Positions 1-10,390 of a stretch of DNA of 64,000 nucleotides are shown here, one piece after another (the stretch's first letter is position 1; every line of letters begins with the position of its first letter). The translations under genes and the position numbers were made by a program. Under the pieces are notes generated by a model. That model saw only the letters and a program-made list of their open reading frames with translations, made no database searches and was not told the origin of the DNA. The DNA comes from Symsagittifera roscoffensis (taxonomy: Eukaryota > Xenacoelomorpha > Acoela > Convolutidae), in contig NC_087068.1 of NCBI RefSeq assembly GCF_963678635.1, forward strand, positions 40,077,649-40,141,648, read 5' to 3'.

Positions 1-184
1 AAAAAAAAAATTAAAAAAACGCAATATCTCAAAAACGAAAAGAACGTGAGCACTCATTTTTAAACGCTAGATTTCCAGTCTTCGCGTGTACGCTGATAGC
101 GCTTCATTGTTGGTTGAGAGTTTCAAGTTCTGTTAATTTTGTCAATCCAATAGTTGATCCAATTGTCAATTGAAATTTAAAAAG
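1..184. other. Unassigned AT-rich DNA
   Basis: No reading frame, RNA gene or repeat boundary that I can support. It runs directly into the GAGCGG repeat block. Confidence 0.5.
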
Positions 185-500
185 CTTTTTCGGTTTATGG
201 AGGTCAACCCGGGGTTACATTACCTTTCGAGGTCTTTTTGTTGGTTTTAATCTGTTTTCTTTAAAAGACCGCCCAGAAACCGCTTAAAACCGCTCAACTC
301 TTGCTTGAAAAACCGTTTAAAAATCACCGCAAGAAATGAGCGGTTTTTGAGCGGTTTTTCAAGCAAGATTTGAGAGGTTTGAGCGGTTTTTCCAAAAAAA
401 CCGCCAAAACCGCCCAAACCTCTCAAACCGCTCAAATCTTGCTGAAAAACCGCTCAAACCGCTCATATCTTGAGCGGTTTTTGAGCGGGATCTCGACCCG
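185..500 (+). repeat. GAGCGG palindromic repeat block, copy 1
   Basis: The block is built from many copies of AAACCGCTCAAA and its complement TTTGAGCGGTTT, giving overlapping inverted repeats from about 275 to 490. The left shoulder (about 185-245, including GGTTTATGGAGGTCAACCC) is found again in reverse complement at about 16,790-16,855, and the GAGCGG part at 16,560-16,790. This is therefore a dispersed repeat with defined shoulders, not simple sequence. The open frames across it are translations of the repeat and I do not believe them. Confidence 0.75.
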
Positions 501-1256
501 GGTCGGTGAAGTAAATGATGTTCCTTCAGTTTTGGTGCTTGTTGATTTTCAAAAAAGCATGAGCTGTTTTTTGCTGCTCTTAATTTCTATTGCTATTTTA
601 CCTTATTGTACCTCCTCCTGTCATAACGTTATAACTAATGGTAAGGCAACTTGCAGAGCCACATTTCTCATTCGGGAAATGATTAAGTCTCAGATTAATT
701 CATAATGGTGCTCAGTTCTGATCCGGCTGCTTGCGTAGTTAACACCAAGTGAACTTCTTCAACTGACTGCTCTTGAAAAGTTTTTTGAAAGGATTGAATT
801 CCTTCGAGTCTGATGCATTTTCCTCTTATTTACTTCTTGGTAAATTTGTGAAAGAACAAAAAGATAATTAAAAGTTTTGGTAACAATTCAAGGAAATCAA
901 TTCTCCATGTTTAAAAATGAAAACGCTCAATCCCGTGAATAATTGGATAGTCGATGCGTCTCTGGAACCTCTTTGCAAGCATCATAGAAGAAACAACCAA
1001 ATCCGGCAAAAATAAATACCAGCTGCGGAATTTTGTGTACAAAAACTATATAAACTGCCAACCGAAAAGCAAAAATGCGAGCAAATACATGAATCGTTTA
1101 GGCTGTAGAAAATTTTATGAATCAGAATTGGCTTTTTTCACATACGCAAAGAAAGATTAAAAACACAAAAAGCAATTAAAAGCAAAAAGCATCAGGAAAT
1201 TATTCTTGGTGCGAAAACCTTGAACTTATACGAAGCCCTAACCCGGGTTGACAAAC
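501..1256. other. Unassigned, no supported gene
   Basis: Short frames exist at 370-705 and 954-1160, but neither resembles a known family and neither has convincing splice or codon signals. Confidence 0.4.
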
Positions 1257-1392
1257 ATGCTTATCATACAATTTTCATATATGAAAAAAAAGCTTATCAT
1301 GCTCTTTCATACATTTTCATAGAAAAAAAGTAAGTGTATGAAAAGAGCAACATTAGCAGTTTTTCCAAAATATGGAATTGTATGATAAGCAT
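1257..1392. repeat. Imperfect inverted repeat, about 56-bp arms
   Basis: The left arm (1257-1312, starting ATGCTTATCATACAATT) is mirrored by the right arm (1336-1392, ending AATTGTATGATAAGCAT), with a spacer of about 23 bp. Fragments of the same TATGATAAGCATTTTT word recur at about 1430, 2200, 2390, 2475, 16,870 and 17,010-17,070, so it belongs to a dispersed AT-rich repeat. The inverted symmetry suggests a small foldback or MITE, but I see no target duplication. Confidence 0.6.
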
Positions 1393-1943
1393 TTTTTCCA
1401 TACTACGAAATTGCATGACGAGCATTTTTTCCATAAATGAAAATTTAAAAAAAATTGCTTCGAAACTTTTTGTGTTTTAACCGAAACACTTACCAAGGAT
1501 TTTTTGTCATCGAAAAACCCAGGGTGTAACTGGCAGTTACCACGCAGATGAATTGCGTTAGGTGATTTTAGCCATAAAAGCTAACTTTAACATTTTCACA
1601 TGGAATTTTATACCAAAAAAGTAACTTTTTGAATATGGCTAGATAGTTTTTAGTTTGAAAGTTCTGGTGGTTGATAAAAAAGGCCTGTTTTTTTACAAAT
1701 TCATATTTATCTTAGCAAACAAAACAAAAGGTAATAATCGTGTTTACAAAAAAAACGCTTTCTTGTGATTTTTGGATTTTTGGGTGAAAAACTGATCCTG
1801 GACCAACTACATTATAAACACAAAAAGCCAAGTTTTGCATTCAAGTTTTTTTTTGTAAAATTTTTATATAAGCACAAAAGCAAGTTTGCAACCAAAAAAG
1901 GGATTTTACCTCAAAATTCAGGTCAAGTTTTATTTAAAAATGC
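1393..1943. other. AT-rich spacer with GATAAGCAT remnants
   Basis: No gene seen. It contains a degraded GACGAGCATTTTTTCC copy of the preceding repeat word. The frame at 1765-2025 runs into the adjacent MITE and is not credible. Confidence 0.4.
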
Positions 1944-2162
1944 GGCTCTTTTACAGTTACCCCCTTCCAAAATACCGAGTTTTGTTTTCTGTTTGTTTTA
2001 CATGTTATTACGGCTAAATGCGTAATGTTACGCTGTATAAAATGAAGAACAAATCTGTTCAAATTTGTGGATTTATTCACAACGCCAAATTTTATTGCTT
2101 TATGACAACGTTAAATAGACTTTTCAAAATTGAATTTTAAAGGAGGGGACTGGAAAAGAGCC
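1944..2162. mobile_element. hAT-type MITE (family A), complete
   Basis: A 219-bp non-coding element starting GGCTCTTTTACAG and ending CTGGAAAAGAGCC, so the ends are inverted repeats. It is flanked by an exact 8-bp direct repeat, AAAAATGC, at 1936-1943 and 2163-2170. Eight-base target duplications are typical of the hAT superfamily. Interior words (GTTATTACGGCTAAATGC, TTGTTCTTC-like) recur in the copies at 14,903, 15,304 and 63,049. It would need a hAT transposase from elsewhere. Confidence 0.9.
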
Positions 2163-3055
2163 AAAAATGCATACCATACAATTTTGATATATGAAAACTT
2201 TATGATAAGCATTTTTCTGACCAAAACTAAAATTATGTTTTTGATTGTCAAAATGCCCTCTATCATAGATATAATTATCAAACCTATTTAAAGTTACCCA
2301 GACACGTTTTTTGGTGATTTTTGAAGTTTTTTTCTATGACAAAATGACTATATTATAATTTCCATACATGAAATTTGTATATCAAGCATTTTTTAGCAAA
2401 CAAGCAATTAGACCAAAAACGTTCATTAAAAAATTTTGAAACACTTTTAAAATCTTTGTATGAATTTTCTATGATAAGCATTTTTTGGTATATGAAACTG
2501 CATTTTTCTTCTATGGACGTCAACCTTGGGAAGAACTCTTTAAATCAGGAGTACAACAATTGGAAGGTACCAAAGAAGTTACGACTCCATATCTTCCTCG
2601 CCAAAAAAGATTTCAATGTCCCTCAGCGGATCTTCTTAACTATTTCCCCCCTATTTCGATTTTCAGAAATTCAACTTTGGTGGCCACGTTTTCAATAGCT
2701 TAAAACAATTTTCAGGAAATATATATAAATAATATTTCTTACGTAGGTATTATATAAATAGTGAGTAATACAATAACGAACGCGCGAAAATGAAAACCCA
2801 GTTAAATGTTTTCTTTTTTGAAATGCATGTTTTATACAGAAATGGTTGCCAAACATAATACAGGAAAAGGGGGATTGTTAACAATGTCCAAAAGGGAAGA
2901 AAACAGTTGCGACAATATCACCCCAACTATCATTATAACAGAAATTTTTTTCCCTTAAAAACAAACATAACCAGTGAAAAATGCAAAACGAAAATCAGAA
3001 GGCAACTATTTTTTAATTCTTAATGTCTGGCAAAATTCTATTCAAAAGAACTAAT
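2163..3055. other. AT-rich DNA between MITE and Gypsy-1
   Basis: Holds three degraded TATGATAAGCATTTTT words (about 2200, 2390, 2475). Two overlapping frames near 2375-2703 lie over them and show no recognisable domain. Nothing else is supported up to the Gypsy-1 LTR. Confidence 0.4.
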
Positions 3056-3273
3056 TGAAAAAATGTTACTTTGTTGTACCTAATTCTAAGTTAAAACTAA
3101 TAAAAAATAAAGGAATTAAAGTGAATTAGTCTAAAGTTAAAACATTAAAAAAGTGAGAGATCATTCTCTCCGCCGGAGAGAACGGCAAGTGAATGTCATA
3201 TGTGAGTGACCCGTTATCTAATTAAGATAAGTAAAATTTGCAATAGATGCAAGATAAAATACGAATCACAACA
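3056..3273 (-). repeat. Gypsy-1 3' LTR
   Basis: 218 bp, about 93 percent identical to the 5' LTR at 9740-9959. The terminal TGTTGTG (minus strand) is preceded by the purine run AGAGGA, a plausible short polypurine tract. Confidence 0.9.
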
Positions 3274-3755
3274 TTCCTCTAAGCAGGAAAAATTTTAACT
3301 AGCGCCAAATAGGTAATTACAAATTAACTGAGTCCTTTCCCCCTTTTTGGGGATTAGAGAAAAGTTTTTTTACACCAGTGTGTAAGCGACTGAATGACTA
3401 GACTACGTACTAACAATGGCACTAGGTAATGCGTAAGTAATTAAAGGATGGGGTTGTCCGGTATCCGACGGATATCACTTAGGAAACAAATATATAGCCG
3501 CACGTCTAAGAAACATTTATCACCGTGAGTTGACTGGTGGTGAGGTATGACGCCACTACGAATTGAATAACTGCAATCTGAGGGATCTTGAGTAGACAAA
3601 AGAAAAAAAACTGTTATTCAAATCCGAAGAATTAGTATGTTTAAGAAAAGGTTACACAACCTGAGTATTCCTCTTTAAGATTAAGGAGATGGTGAGATTT
3701 AGCAACGGGAATGGAAAATGAAAGGTACTCAAACATAGAAATCGGTACTAAGTTA
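3274..3755 (-). other. Gypsy-1 3' non-coding region
   Basis: Lies between the last open frame and the 3' LTR. It contains CTTAGGAAACAAATAT (about 3478-3493), which is repeated at about 4007-4022, so a small internal duplication has occurred. No gene seen. Confidence 0.5.
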
Positions 3756-4006
3756 TCATTTACAATTTCTGTAATCATTCAAAAAGTTTTCGAGTTCAGC
3801 ATTGAAAAGTTCACTATCAAGTTCTGAGAGCTTGCCGAAATTATCATCTGCCATTTTTAAAGATTCATCGGTTGAAGAGGTAGAAATTTGATCGGGAGAT
3901 GGTGAATCCGAGTCAATAATCACTAATTCCCCCGGAGTTATAGTATCGTTCGATTCATGATTGATATTGTTTTCGATTTCTATTACGATTGGGTTATCTG
4001 CAATGA
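3756..4006 (-). pseudogene. Gypsy-1 acidic 3'-terminal frame
   Basis: An open minus-strand frame of about 80 codons ends at a TGA (3756-3758). It is rich in Asp, Glu and Ser (for example IDSDSPSPDQ, KLSELDSELFNAELENF) and starts just after an internal rearrangement at about 4007-4155. I read it as the displaced C-terminal end of the pol tail or of a small third frame. It has no recognisable domain, and function is unknown. Confidence 0.4.
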
Positions 4007-4044
4007 CTTAGGAAACAAATATGTATCCGCACAGAAGTTACGAC

Positions 4045-4155
4045 TCAATGGTCGCCTACTGCACAAAGTGTTATTTTGATAATGTTCGAGTCACAGAGTA
4101 ATTTAAAATCTTGGCTTGTAAGAAAATTTAGAAAATCTGTCGATGCAAAGTAAAA
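4045..4155 (-). repeat. Duplicated, internally deleted integrase fragment
   Basis: The segment 4045-4122 nearly repeats 5530-5607 (integrase core, second catalytic region), and 4123-4155 nearly repeats 5730-5763 (first catalytic region). The 120-odd bases between those parts in the real integrase gene are absent. The fragment sits downstream of the pol tail, so it is a rearranged second copy and not the gene itself. A template switch or gene-conversion event during reverse transcription would produce this. Confidence 0.7.
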
Positions 4156-4870
4156 TATATCTACAACATCTACAACATCTATAAAGTACCTTTGATCGTA
4201 AAATTTTGGTGGTCCAACATTCCTACAAGAGCGTCGAATGGTAGGAGGATCATTACCAGGTTTGTTGGAAGGGTCAGGAGTTGCAGTGGAATCGTCTGCT
4301 GAGTCGACTATTTCATAGGCCGGGAAGCCTGTTATTATGTCCCTGTCCGCTGGATTTGGTATTACCTGAAGTTCCCGTAGCTTGCTGTTCCCAAATTCTT
4401 CTGCCTGAGATGTAGCACTCTGGTCGCGAGAAGTAGAGATTCGACTTGCAGGGATGATGCTTATGGGGCAATCAGTAGTTTGGTCCCCAAATTGGTCTCC
4501 GTATTGAACAGTGATGTCCTCTAAAACCTCAGATTTAATGTTATTTTTGAGTAAACTAGTGTTAGGGTTGATTCCATTTGGAATATGTGCTTTGCATGAG
4601 TCCGAAATAAAACGCTCTCTGGCCACGTCTCTACAAGAGAAACCGCCCGCTATCCATTCCAAGTCGCTAGTATCAGATATATCCGAAGAAATTAGCATAG
4701 TTTCATCCAAAGCAGATAATCTGGAGGAGTTGTTGACTTTTCCGACTGACGAGTTTGTCTCCGAACTAGTTTGGATGATGGCCCCGATATGCGTGTCCTC
4801 GTCAAATTATCTGATGATGCCAGTTCGACCTGCTTGTGAGTTTTTGAATGTGGCTTTCTCGATTTAGGTT
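4156..4870 (-). pseudogene. Gypsy-1 pol C-terminal tail
   Basis: An open stretch of about 220 residues, Ser/Asp/Pro-rich with little predicted structure, ending in an Arg-rich segment (TIRRSCRNVGPPKFYDQRYF). Low-complexity tails with an RRS.R...P.FY-like end follow the integrase in many gypsy pol proteins, which is the basis of the call. The tail then runs without a stop into the duplicated integrase fragment, so the end of the open frame is chimeric. No catalytic residues are expected here. Confidence 0.55.
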
Positions 4871-6290
4871 TTCGTCTCGAACACTCCTGCTTCTGATCTA
4901 CTTCAACATTAGAATTAGGGAAATAAGGGAATGAAATGTTTCCTTTAAAAGGTCTGATGTTAGACGAGTTTAATTTAGGAATCGAGATGTCAGATTTTCG
5001 TAATATTTTCCGTCGGAAAGTTCTACTGTCGAGGTAGACGAATTTATAATTCTTTTGTTTAGTTCCTAATAGAAACAGTCTCGGTTAATGTTACCGTTTG
5101 TTTTCCGAAGGATTTTACCTTTGAAGAGGTATTCTATTGGATTTAGTTTTTGAAGATGAGGCATATTCTGTGTCGTAGCCCTTTTCGGCTGGTGTTTGAT
5201 TCTTCTTCGCTACAAAGTCGTCCTTTTAGCCATCTTCGAGTCTATCGTCCGAGTTCCACTCGTTCGCCCTTTCTTTTGATAATATTTATTTCATTTTGTC
5301 TGAAATTCCAATGGATGGTTTTCCAGAAGCTAATTGTTTCCAAATTGTATTTGGTTTTCTATTAAATGAATTTCAAAGGGAGAACATTTGATTTTAGGTT
5401 GATATGATGATCGTAGGTTCCAGATAATTTTTGAAACGGCGTTTTGGAGTGTACATTTTTGATGTTCCTGTGATACAGCTAGCAATTTAATTTTTACAGT
5501 ATGTACCAATTTTTCGACTAGTTCGTTGGAACGATGGTCGCCTACTGTACAAAATGTTATTTTGATATTGTTCGAGTCACAGAGTAATTTAAAATCTTGG
5601 CTTGTAAAGCAAGTCGTGTGGTCTACCCTTATTGAATACGGTATACCATGTTAAAGTATGTAATCCTGTAGAAATTCGATAACTGGATAACTGTTTTTGC
5701 AGAAATAGATTATGTAATTCTTTGCCGAAGGAAATTTAGAAAATCTGTCGATGCAAAGTAAAATATATATATTTGACCACCAATATGAATCTAAAGGTCC
5801 AGCGAAGTCTAAGTTATGTTCTTCATTTGGTTCTAATAAGGGGGGAAGTTTGCTAGTTTGTGATTTTCGGATAACAGTTTTCAAATTCTTACCCGCCGAT
5901 GTACATTCAGAACAGTTAATACCATGGAAATAAATTTGTCTGTTAATATGGGGCCACTAGATGTATAAGGCCAAATACTTCATTCCGAATTGACCTGGAT
6001 GAGTTTCATAGAGTGTCTTCATCATAGCGTTTCTGAGGGTAATAGGTATAACTAGTTTACCGTCCATGTATAACAATCCGTCGGATTCTTGTAAATCTCT
6101 GGTGAAATGTTTGAAGTAAGGGAAATTTGCATTAACCTTCTCCACTTTATTTTGAAGTGCCTTGACTATCGGGTTCAACATGGGATCGTCTTTGGTTAAC
6201 AAAGTTACCAGCATGGTATTAAAGAGAATGCTTAAGTCCAAGGGACGATTGGGCAACTTCAGGTTTTCACGGTTTTTTCGACGAGATTAG
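4871..6290 (-). pseudogene. Gypsy-1 integrase
   Basis: Reads in several frames. The N-terminal zinc-binding region appears at about 6256-5957 (ETHPGQFGMKYLALY). The catalytic core begins at about 5830 with LDFAGPLDSYW, carrying the first acidic residue, then YILLCIDRFSKFPSAK. The second catalytic region is at about 5640-5530 (RVDHTTCFTSQDFKLLC, then CTVGDHRSNELVEK with the likely Glu). Integrase joins the cDNA ends to host DNA. At least three frame changes or stops separate these blocks, so it is inactive. The order after RNase H fits Ty3/gypsy. Confidence 0.8.
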
Positions 6291-6424
6291 CGTGATCTGT
6301 TATTAAAAGAAAGTCTAATTCTACTGAAACACTGGAAGTAGAGGGATCAATTACAATATTTTTATGATTCATATTAACAGTATTTACAATTTTTTGATCT
6401 ACAGGCGAGTTAATTAATCTACAA

Positions 6425-7464
6425 TTAAGAATTAAGAAGTAAAAAAAATGCGGAATTAGAAATAGAATTAATTATTGGGTTTGTGTTTGAGTAATCCGTT
6501 GGAATACAATGTGAAGTACAAAATTCGGTTCTTTTGTGATTAGATGAACAAATTGGGAAACTCGAGTTGATTAGTTTTAGTACTGGCGCTATTAAGTAAT
6601 TACGTAACTTTGCGTAATCGGAATTTTCCAGATTTGAACCAATGGCTGAGCAGGTAATTCTATGTTTCTCCGACGGATTAATTGAATTGTTAATCTTGTT
6701 AATATTTGCTGCTACGAATTCTTCGTCGTAATGAGATATTGGGAAGGTTTTTCCGGATAGAATCCCAGAAATAAGATCTGTGAAACCCATATATTTTTGT
6801 GCTAGATGTTTAATTGTAAAGTTAAACGGTAATAATCTGTCCACCCATCTTGTTAATCTACAATGATATGTTTTATTTCCGTGATTTGGCGAGAGGACAG
6901 AAAGTAAAGCTTTGTGATCTGTGATTACTTCAAATTCCGATCCATAAAAGTAATTTTTATAATTTTCAACGGCCCTTACAACTCCTAACTGTTCGAGTTC
7001 GTTTGTGGAATATTTTGACTCGTGCGGATTTAAAAACCGTTAGGCGGAAGAAATCATTTTCCAGTCACTCCCGTGGAGTTGTTCCAAACCATTGGTTTCA
7101 AACCATTGTGTGACGCGTCCGTTTTTACTCTAGTGTTGCGTTTTACGTCAAAATGGGTATTTTCCGTGAGATTTACAATTTCTTGTTTAATTTTCTCAAA
7201 CGCTTTCGTATGGTCGTCGTTCCATTGGAAGATCGATTTCGTATTTAGTAGCGGTCGAAGTGGCCTTCCTAAAGACGCTAGATTCGGGACAAACTTGATG
7301 TATTGATTTATAGATCCAAAAAATGATCTTAATTCTTCCAAATTCTGTGGAATAGCTAGGTCCTTTATTGCTTTCGATTTATCAAATAAAGGTATGATTC
7401 CTGTTTTCGAGATTTTGAATACCAGCCATTCGATTTCTTTTTGAAAGAATTTGCATTTTTCCAT
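6425..7464 (-). pseudogene. Gypsy-1 connection domain and RNase H
   Basis: The connection domain is clear at about 7360-7230 (LRSFFGSINQYIKFVPNL, then LGRPLRPLL). The RNase H start TDASHNGL is at about 7110, and its C-terminal part (DRLLPFNFTIKHLAQKYMGF then TDLISG) is at 6840-6740. RNase H removes the RNA strand during cDNA synthesis. The two parts lie in different frames, and the centre (6845-7053) carries stops, so this is a dead gene. The AT-rich tail after 6700 looks non-domain. Confidence 0.75.
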
Positions 7465-8160
7465 TTAACCGCGAAGTTATGTTCGTCCAATGGGGATAAA
7501 ATTTTTAACACAATGTTCTTGTGGTCTAGGAAGGTTCCTTTGGAAGAAATTAAACTGTCATCTAAGTAACAATTAGTAAATGGGATAGAACCTAATGTTG
7601 AGTCCATTACTCTTTGAAATTCGTTAGGCATATCACCAAGTCCGTAAAAGTCAGTTAAAATTTGGTATGTACCCGCAATATCATCACCCACAGTACTGAA
7701 ATTACATTGATCGCTGGTAAACTTATCTAATGCAAATTGACTGTATGCATTTTATAAGTCTAGGTTAGTAAACCACACTTCTCCAATGGAATCACTTGCA
7801 ATTTGCGCCGCGACATTGTCTACTAGTTCGTGGATATTCGACATTTGGTATTTGTTCTTGTAAATTTGTTTCTTTATAAACTTTGAGTCAAAAGCTAACC
7901 TGATGGATTTGTCTTTTTTGCAAGTAATGACTATTGGACTGATAAAAACGATCTTCGTCGCATTTTTCTAGTTTCTTAATATGTCCCTCGTCTTTTAATC
8001 TGTTGAGTTCTGTCCTAACTGAATCCAGTAAGTGGAGTGGAACTCGTCTTCCTTTTAGTTGAATCGGTTTTAATGGTACATGAAAATGGGTAATTTTTAT
8101 CTGGTTTTTAATTTTTCCAATCCGAAGGAATAAGTTTTTAAATGTTTTTGATATGTTTAG
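7365..8160 (-). pseudogene. Gypsy-1 reverse transcriptase
   Basis: Reverse transcriptase motifs appear in order: VWFTNLDL with NAYSQFALD (motif A region, about 7790-7740, broken by a stop), GLGDMPNEFQRVMD (about 7640-7600), and CYLDDSLISSKG at about 7570, where YLDD is the catalytic motif C. The enzyme would copy the element RNA into DNA. An upstream part at 7840-8160 is recognisable only in pieces. Stops and frameshifts separate the pieces. Confidence 0.8.
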
Positions 8161-8248
8161 GTTTCCCTATCTTTGTCTGATGGAGAGATAGAATTTATTG
8201 ACTTACACTGCTTGTGATTCTGGAAATGCGGAAGTACTTCTGTGAGAT

Positions 8249-8551
8249 TTATATCCCCACTTTCGGCAGATTGTCATTTCCTAGGATGTTTCTCTCGTGT
8301 CCCTCAGTCAAGAAGAAAACACAGTCGTTGTGTGTCCAACTGTTTGAGAAGATCGGAAGTATCACCTTTCCAGAAATATTTATAGCGTTGTCAGTGAATC
8401 CACAATAAAAGTCCTTGGTTGCTTTATCCACCGTATAGATTTTCAAGTAAGGGTCTCGAAGTTTCAATTCGTGTAAAACGTTTTTCTTGAGGAAACTGAC
8501 CGGGCTAGCTGAATCTACTTGAATATTTAAGATTACTTGATTTTCTTTCCG
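8249..8551 (-). pseudogene. Gypsy-1 aspartic protease
   Basis: The frame begins LNIQVDSASPVSFL, which aligns with the aspartic protease active site of gypsy elements (usually DTGSPVSFL). Here the Gly after Asp-Ser is Ala (DSA). A hydrophobic strand and the late GHERNILGNDNL segment fit the family's C-terminal ILG-type motif. The protease would cut gag-pol. The frame is open for about 100 residues but is shifted relative to the zinc-knuckle frame upstream. Confidence 0.7.
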
Positions 8552-8930
8552 AGGCCAATATATGATAAATTCTTCAGTTCTTTTCCGTCATCGTCGAAGA
8601 TTGTAGTTACATTTAATACAGAATAATTGTCGTTTTCGCTTTGTCCAGATTCCGACCATGTGTTTATGACTCCACAACATTCTCTATCTACATGGTCCGT
8701 ATTTACATCCGGAATATCCGACGGATTAAAATCTGTATTATCTAGAATTTGGTTAGTTACAAGGTTTACATTTCTACGACGAGATCTACAAAGTATGGTA
8801 AAGTGACCTTTAAATTTACATGAAGTACAGATAGTATCCTTTGCTGGACAAACTGCTAAATGACCTTTTGAGAAGGTTCCGCCGCGCTTCATACAACAGG
8901 TGTTGCTTTTACCTAGAGGCTGGCTCTTTT
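8533..8930 (-). pseudogene. Gypsy-1 nucleocapsid zinc knuckles
   Basis: A canonical knuckle CTSCKFKGHFTILC (C-x2-C-x4-H-x4-C) lies at about 8820-8780. An upstream CC...FSKGHLAVC stretch at about 8910-8860 is a second, degraded knuckle. Gypsy elements of the nematode K02A2.6-like group have two such knuckles just before the protease. The knuckles bind element RNA during packaging. The frame continues about 80 residues as an acidic linker to the protease, then shifts. Confidence 0.7.
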
Positions 8931-9004
8931 TACGTTGAAATGGCTGTGTGGTTTATGTACGGATGATCCGTTGGATTTAAAATTGTTTGTAAGTTTTAGG
9001 TGGT

Positions 9005-9740
9005 TTAAACTTCCCTTTCATCGATGAGTGCTACGTTTAGTGCTTCACGTGGGGGAAGTAATTCTGTTAAAAGCTTCCTTTGGATATCGTAGTTTTTCAT
9101 GTTGTTTATGAAAATATCTCTAATCCACTCTTCTTCTCCTGCGGCGATGTCGCACTTTTTAGCCATTTCTGCTAAGGCACCCCAGTAATGCTCGAGATAT
9201 TCTCTTTCTCGTTGTTTTCGGTTTAGCAATTTGTGTCGCTCGAATGTGACGTTTGTCTTTCTTACAAAGGCGGTTGCTAGGAAACTCCAGAAATCTTTAG
9301 AAGAAATTTGCAAGGTTTTTACCTTTGTGAATTTTTGTCCGAAAATTCTTTTTCCCTCGTTTCCTAAGGCCAGGTACAAAACTGATTGTAATTTTTTATC
9401 TGCTTCCTCTAGTCGCATTCCATTGAATTTTTTGGTTGCGGATTTAATAGAAGCTGATTCCTCTTTGTCGTAGCGTCTTTGTTCTTGAACGTTTCGGTCC
9501 ATTCTCGACTTTCTTTGGTTTTCCGTTACACCGTCTAACGGATTTTCCATATTAGGGGGTTGAGGATGATGTCTCTCCGAAGGATTTAGTTAAGTTTTCG
9601 ATGTCTATATTTTGTTTAGCGATTATAGCTAAAAGAAACAGATCGCTCCAATCTTCCCAGGGCATGGGGGGATCTACAGTATGGTTTTGCCAAAATGGAG
9701 GTATTCCTCTCAGGTTAGGTTCGTTATTTGACTGCGCCAT
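9005..9740 (-). pseudogene. Gypsy-1 gag (capsid)
   Basis: Two overlapping-phase frames: 9740-9552 (62 residues, starting MAQSNNEPNLRGIPPFW) and 9550-9005 (181 residues). The second contains the typical gypsy capsid run LLNRKQREREYLEHYWGALA and then EEEWIRDIFINNMKN. A one-base shift near 9555, at a CCCCC run, separates them; without it the product would be about 245 residues up to the first later break. The start codon is unusual: its A is the last base of the LTR and its TG the first two bases of the primer binding site. Gag forms the particle. Confidence 0.75.
9722..9739 (-). other. Gypsy-1 primer binding site
   Basis: TGGCGCAGTCAAATAACG follows the LTR end with no spacer. TGGCGCAGTC is a well-known tRNA 3'-end complement used by gypsy elements. 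Only the first ten bases match the usual form. Confidence 0.75.
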
Positions 9741-9959
9741 GATAAAATGTTACTTTGTTGTAGCTAATTCTAAGATAAAACTAATGAAAGAATAAAGGAA
9801 ATAAAGTGAATTAGTCTAAAGTTAAAACATTAAGAAAGTGAGAGATCATTCTCTCCGCAGGAGAGAATGGCCAGTGAAGGTCATATGTGAGTGACCTGTT
9901 ATCTAATTAAGAAAAGTAAAAGTTTGCAATAGATGCAAGATTAAATACGAATCACAACA
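9740..9959 (-). repeat. Gypsy-1 5' LTR
   Basis: 220 bp, direct repeat of 3056-3273. It contains the palindrome AGAGATCATTCTCTCC and a second GGAGAGAA arm at about 9843-9868, a short stem possibly in the transcript. It starts TG and ends CA. Confidence 0.9.
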
Positions 9960-10390
9960 CTAAGGATTTTTTGGAACGATCAGAAAGAGCCAATTTTCGA
10001 GTTGACCAAACAATTTGAGTAGTTGAGACTGAAGAAAATCGCGAACGTGCAAAGAAAATCTGGAGCCGCAAATGATAAAATTCACATCCTTAAAATCCTC
10101 AAAAAAATTTAAAAAAACTACTGAAACTAAACTTCAAACCGCATGTATATCTTTATAACTTTTCTCAGTATCACAATATTCAACTTCTGTTCATGTTTAT
10201 AGGCGTTTTACTGTTTGTATCTACCTTATCTAAATTGTGTAGGATTTTTGGTTGAACAACAAATTTTCTAAAAACGGATGAGGTGTATTATTTTGAGTTG
10301 AACAAAGAACACTCATTCTTTTGGTAGTTTCCTTTTTTAATGAGCGTGCCTCCAGCATCTTTAGGACTAAAACCACCTGCGGATTTATGG
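9960..10390. other. Unassigned AT-rich DNA
   Basis: No gene or repeat boundary recognised outside the Gypsy-1 5' LTR. Confidence 0.4.

Larger units (their letters stand above)
3056..9959 (-). mobile_element. Ty3/gypsy-type LTR retrotransposon, decayed (Gypsy-1)
   Basis: A 6.9-kb element on the minus strand. Two direct LTRs of about 218-220 bp (9740-9959 and 3056-3273) begin TGTTGTGATTCG and end TCA in element sense. Right after the 5' LTR is TGGCGCAGTC, a gypsy-type primer binding site. The internal order is gag, zinc knuckles, protease, reverse transcriptase, RNase H, integrase, tail, which is the Ty3/gypsy order. I count about 15 differences between the LTRs by eye (roughly 7 percent), so it is an old insertion. 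CTAA occurs next to both outer ends and may be the 4-bp target duplication. Many stops and frameshifts make it non-functional. Confidence 0.92.

Noticed and set aside
247-705. Open frames across the GAGCGG repeats on both strands
   Set aside because: They translate the repeat words (for example repeated SGF, KTAQTSQ) and have no independent support.
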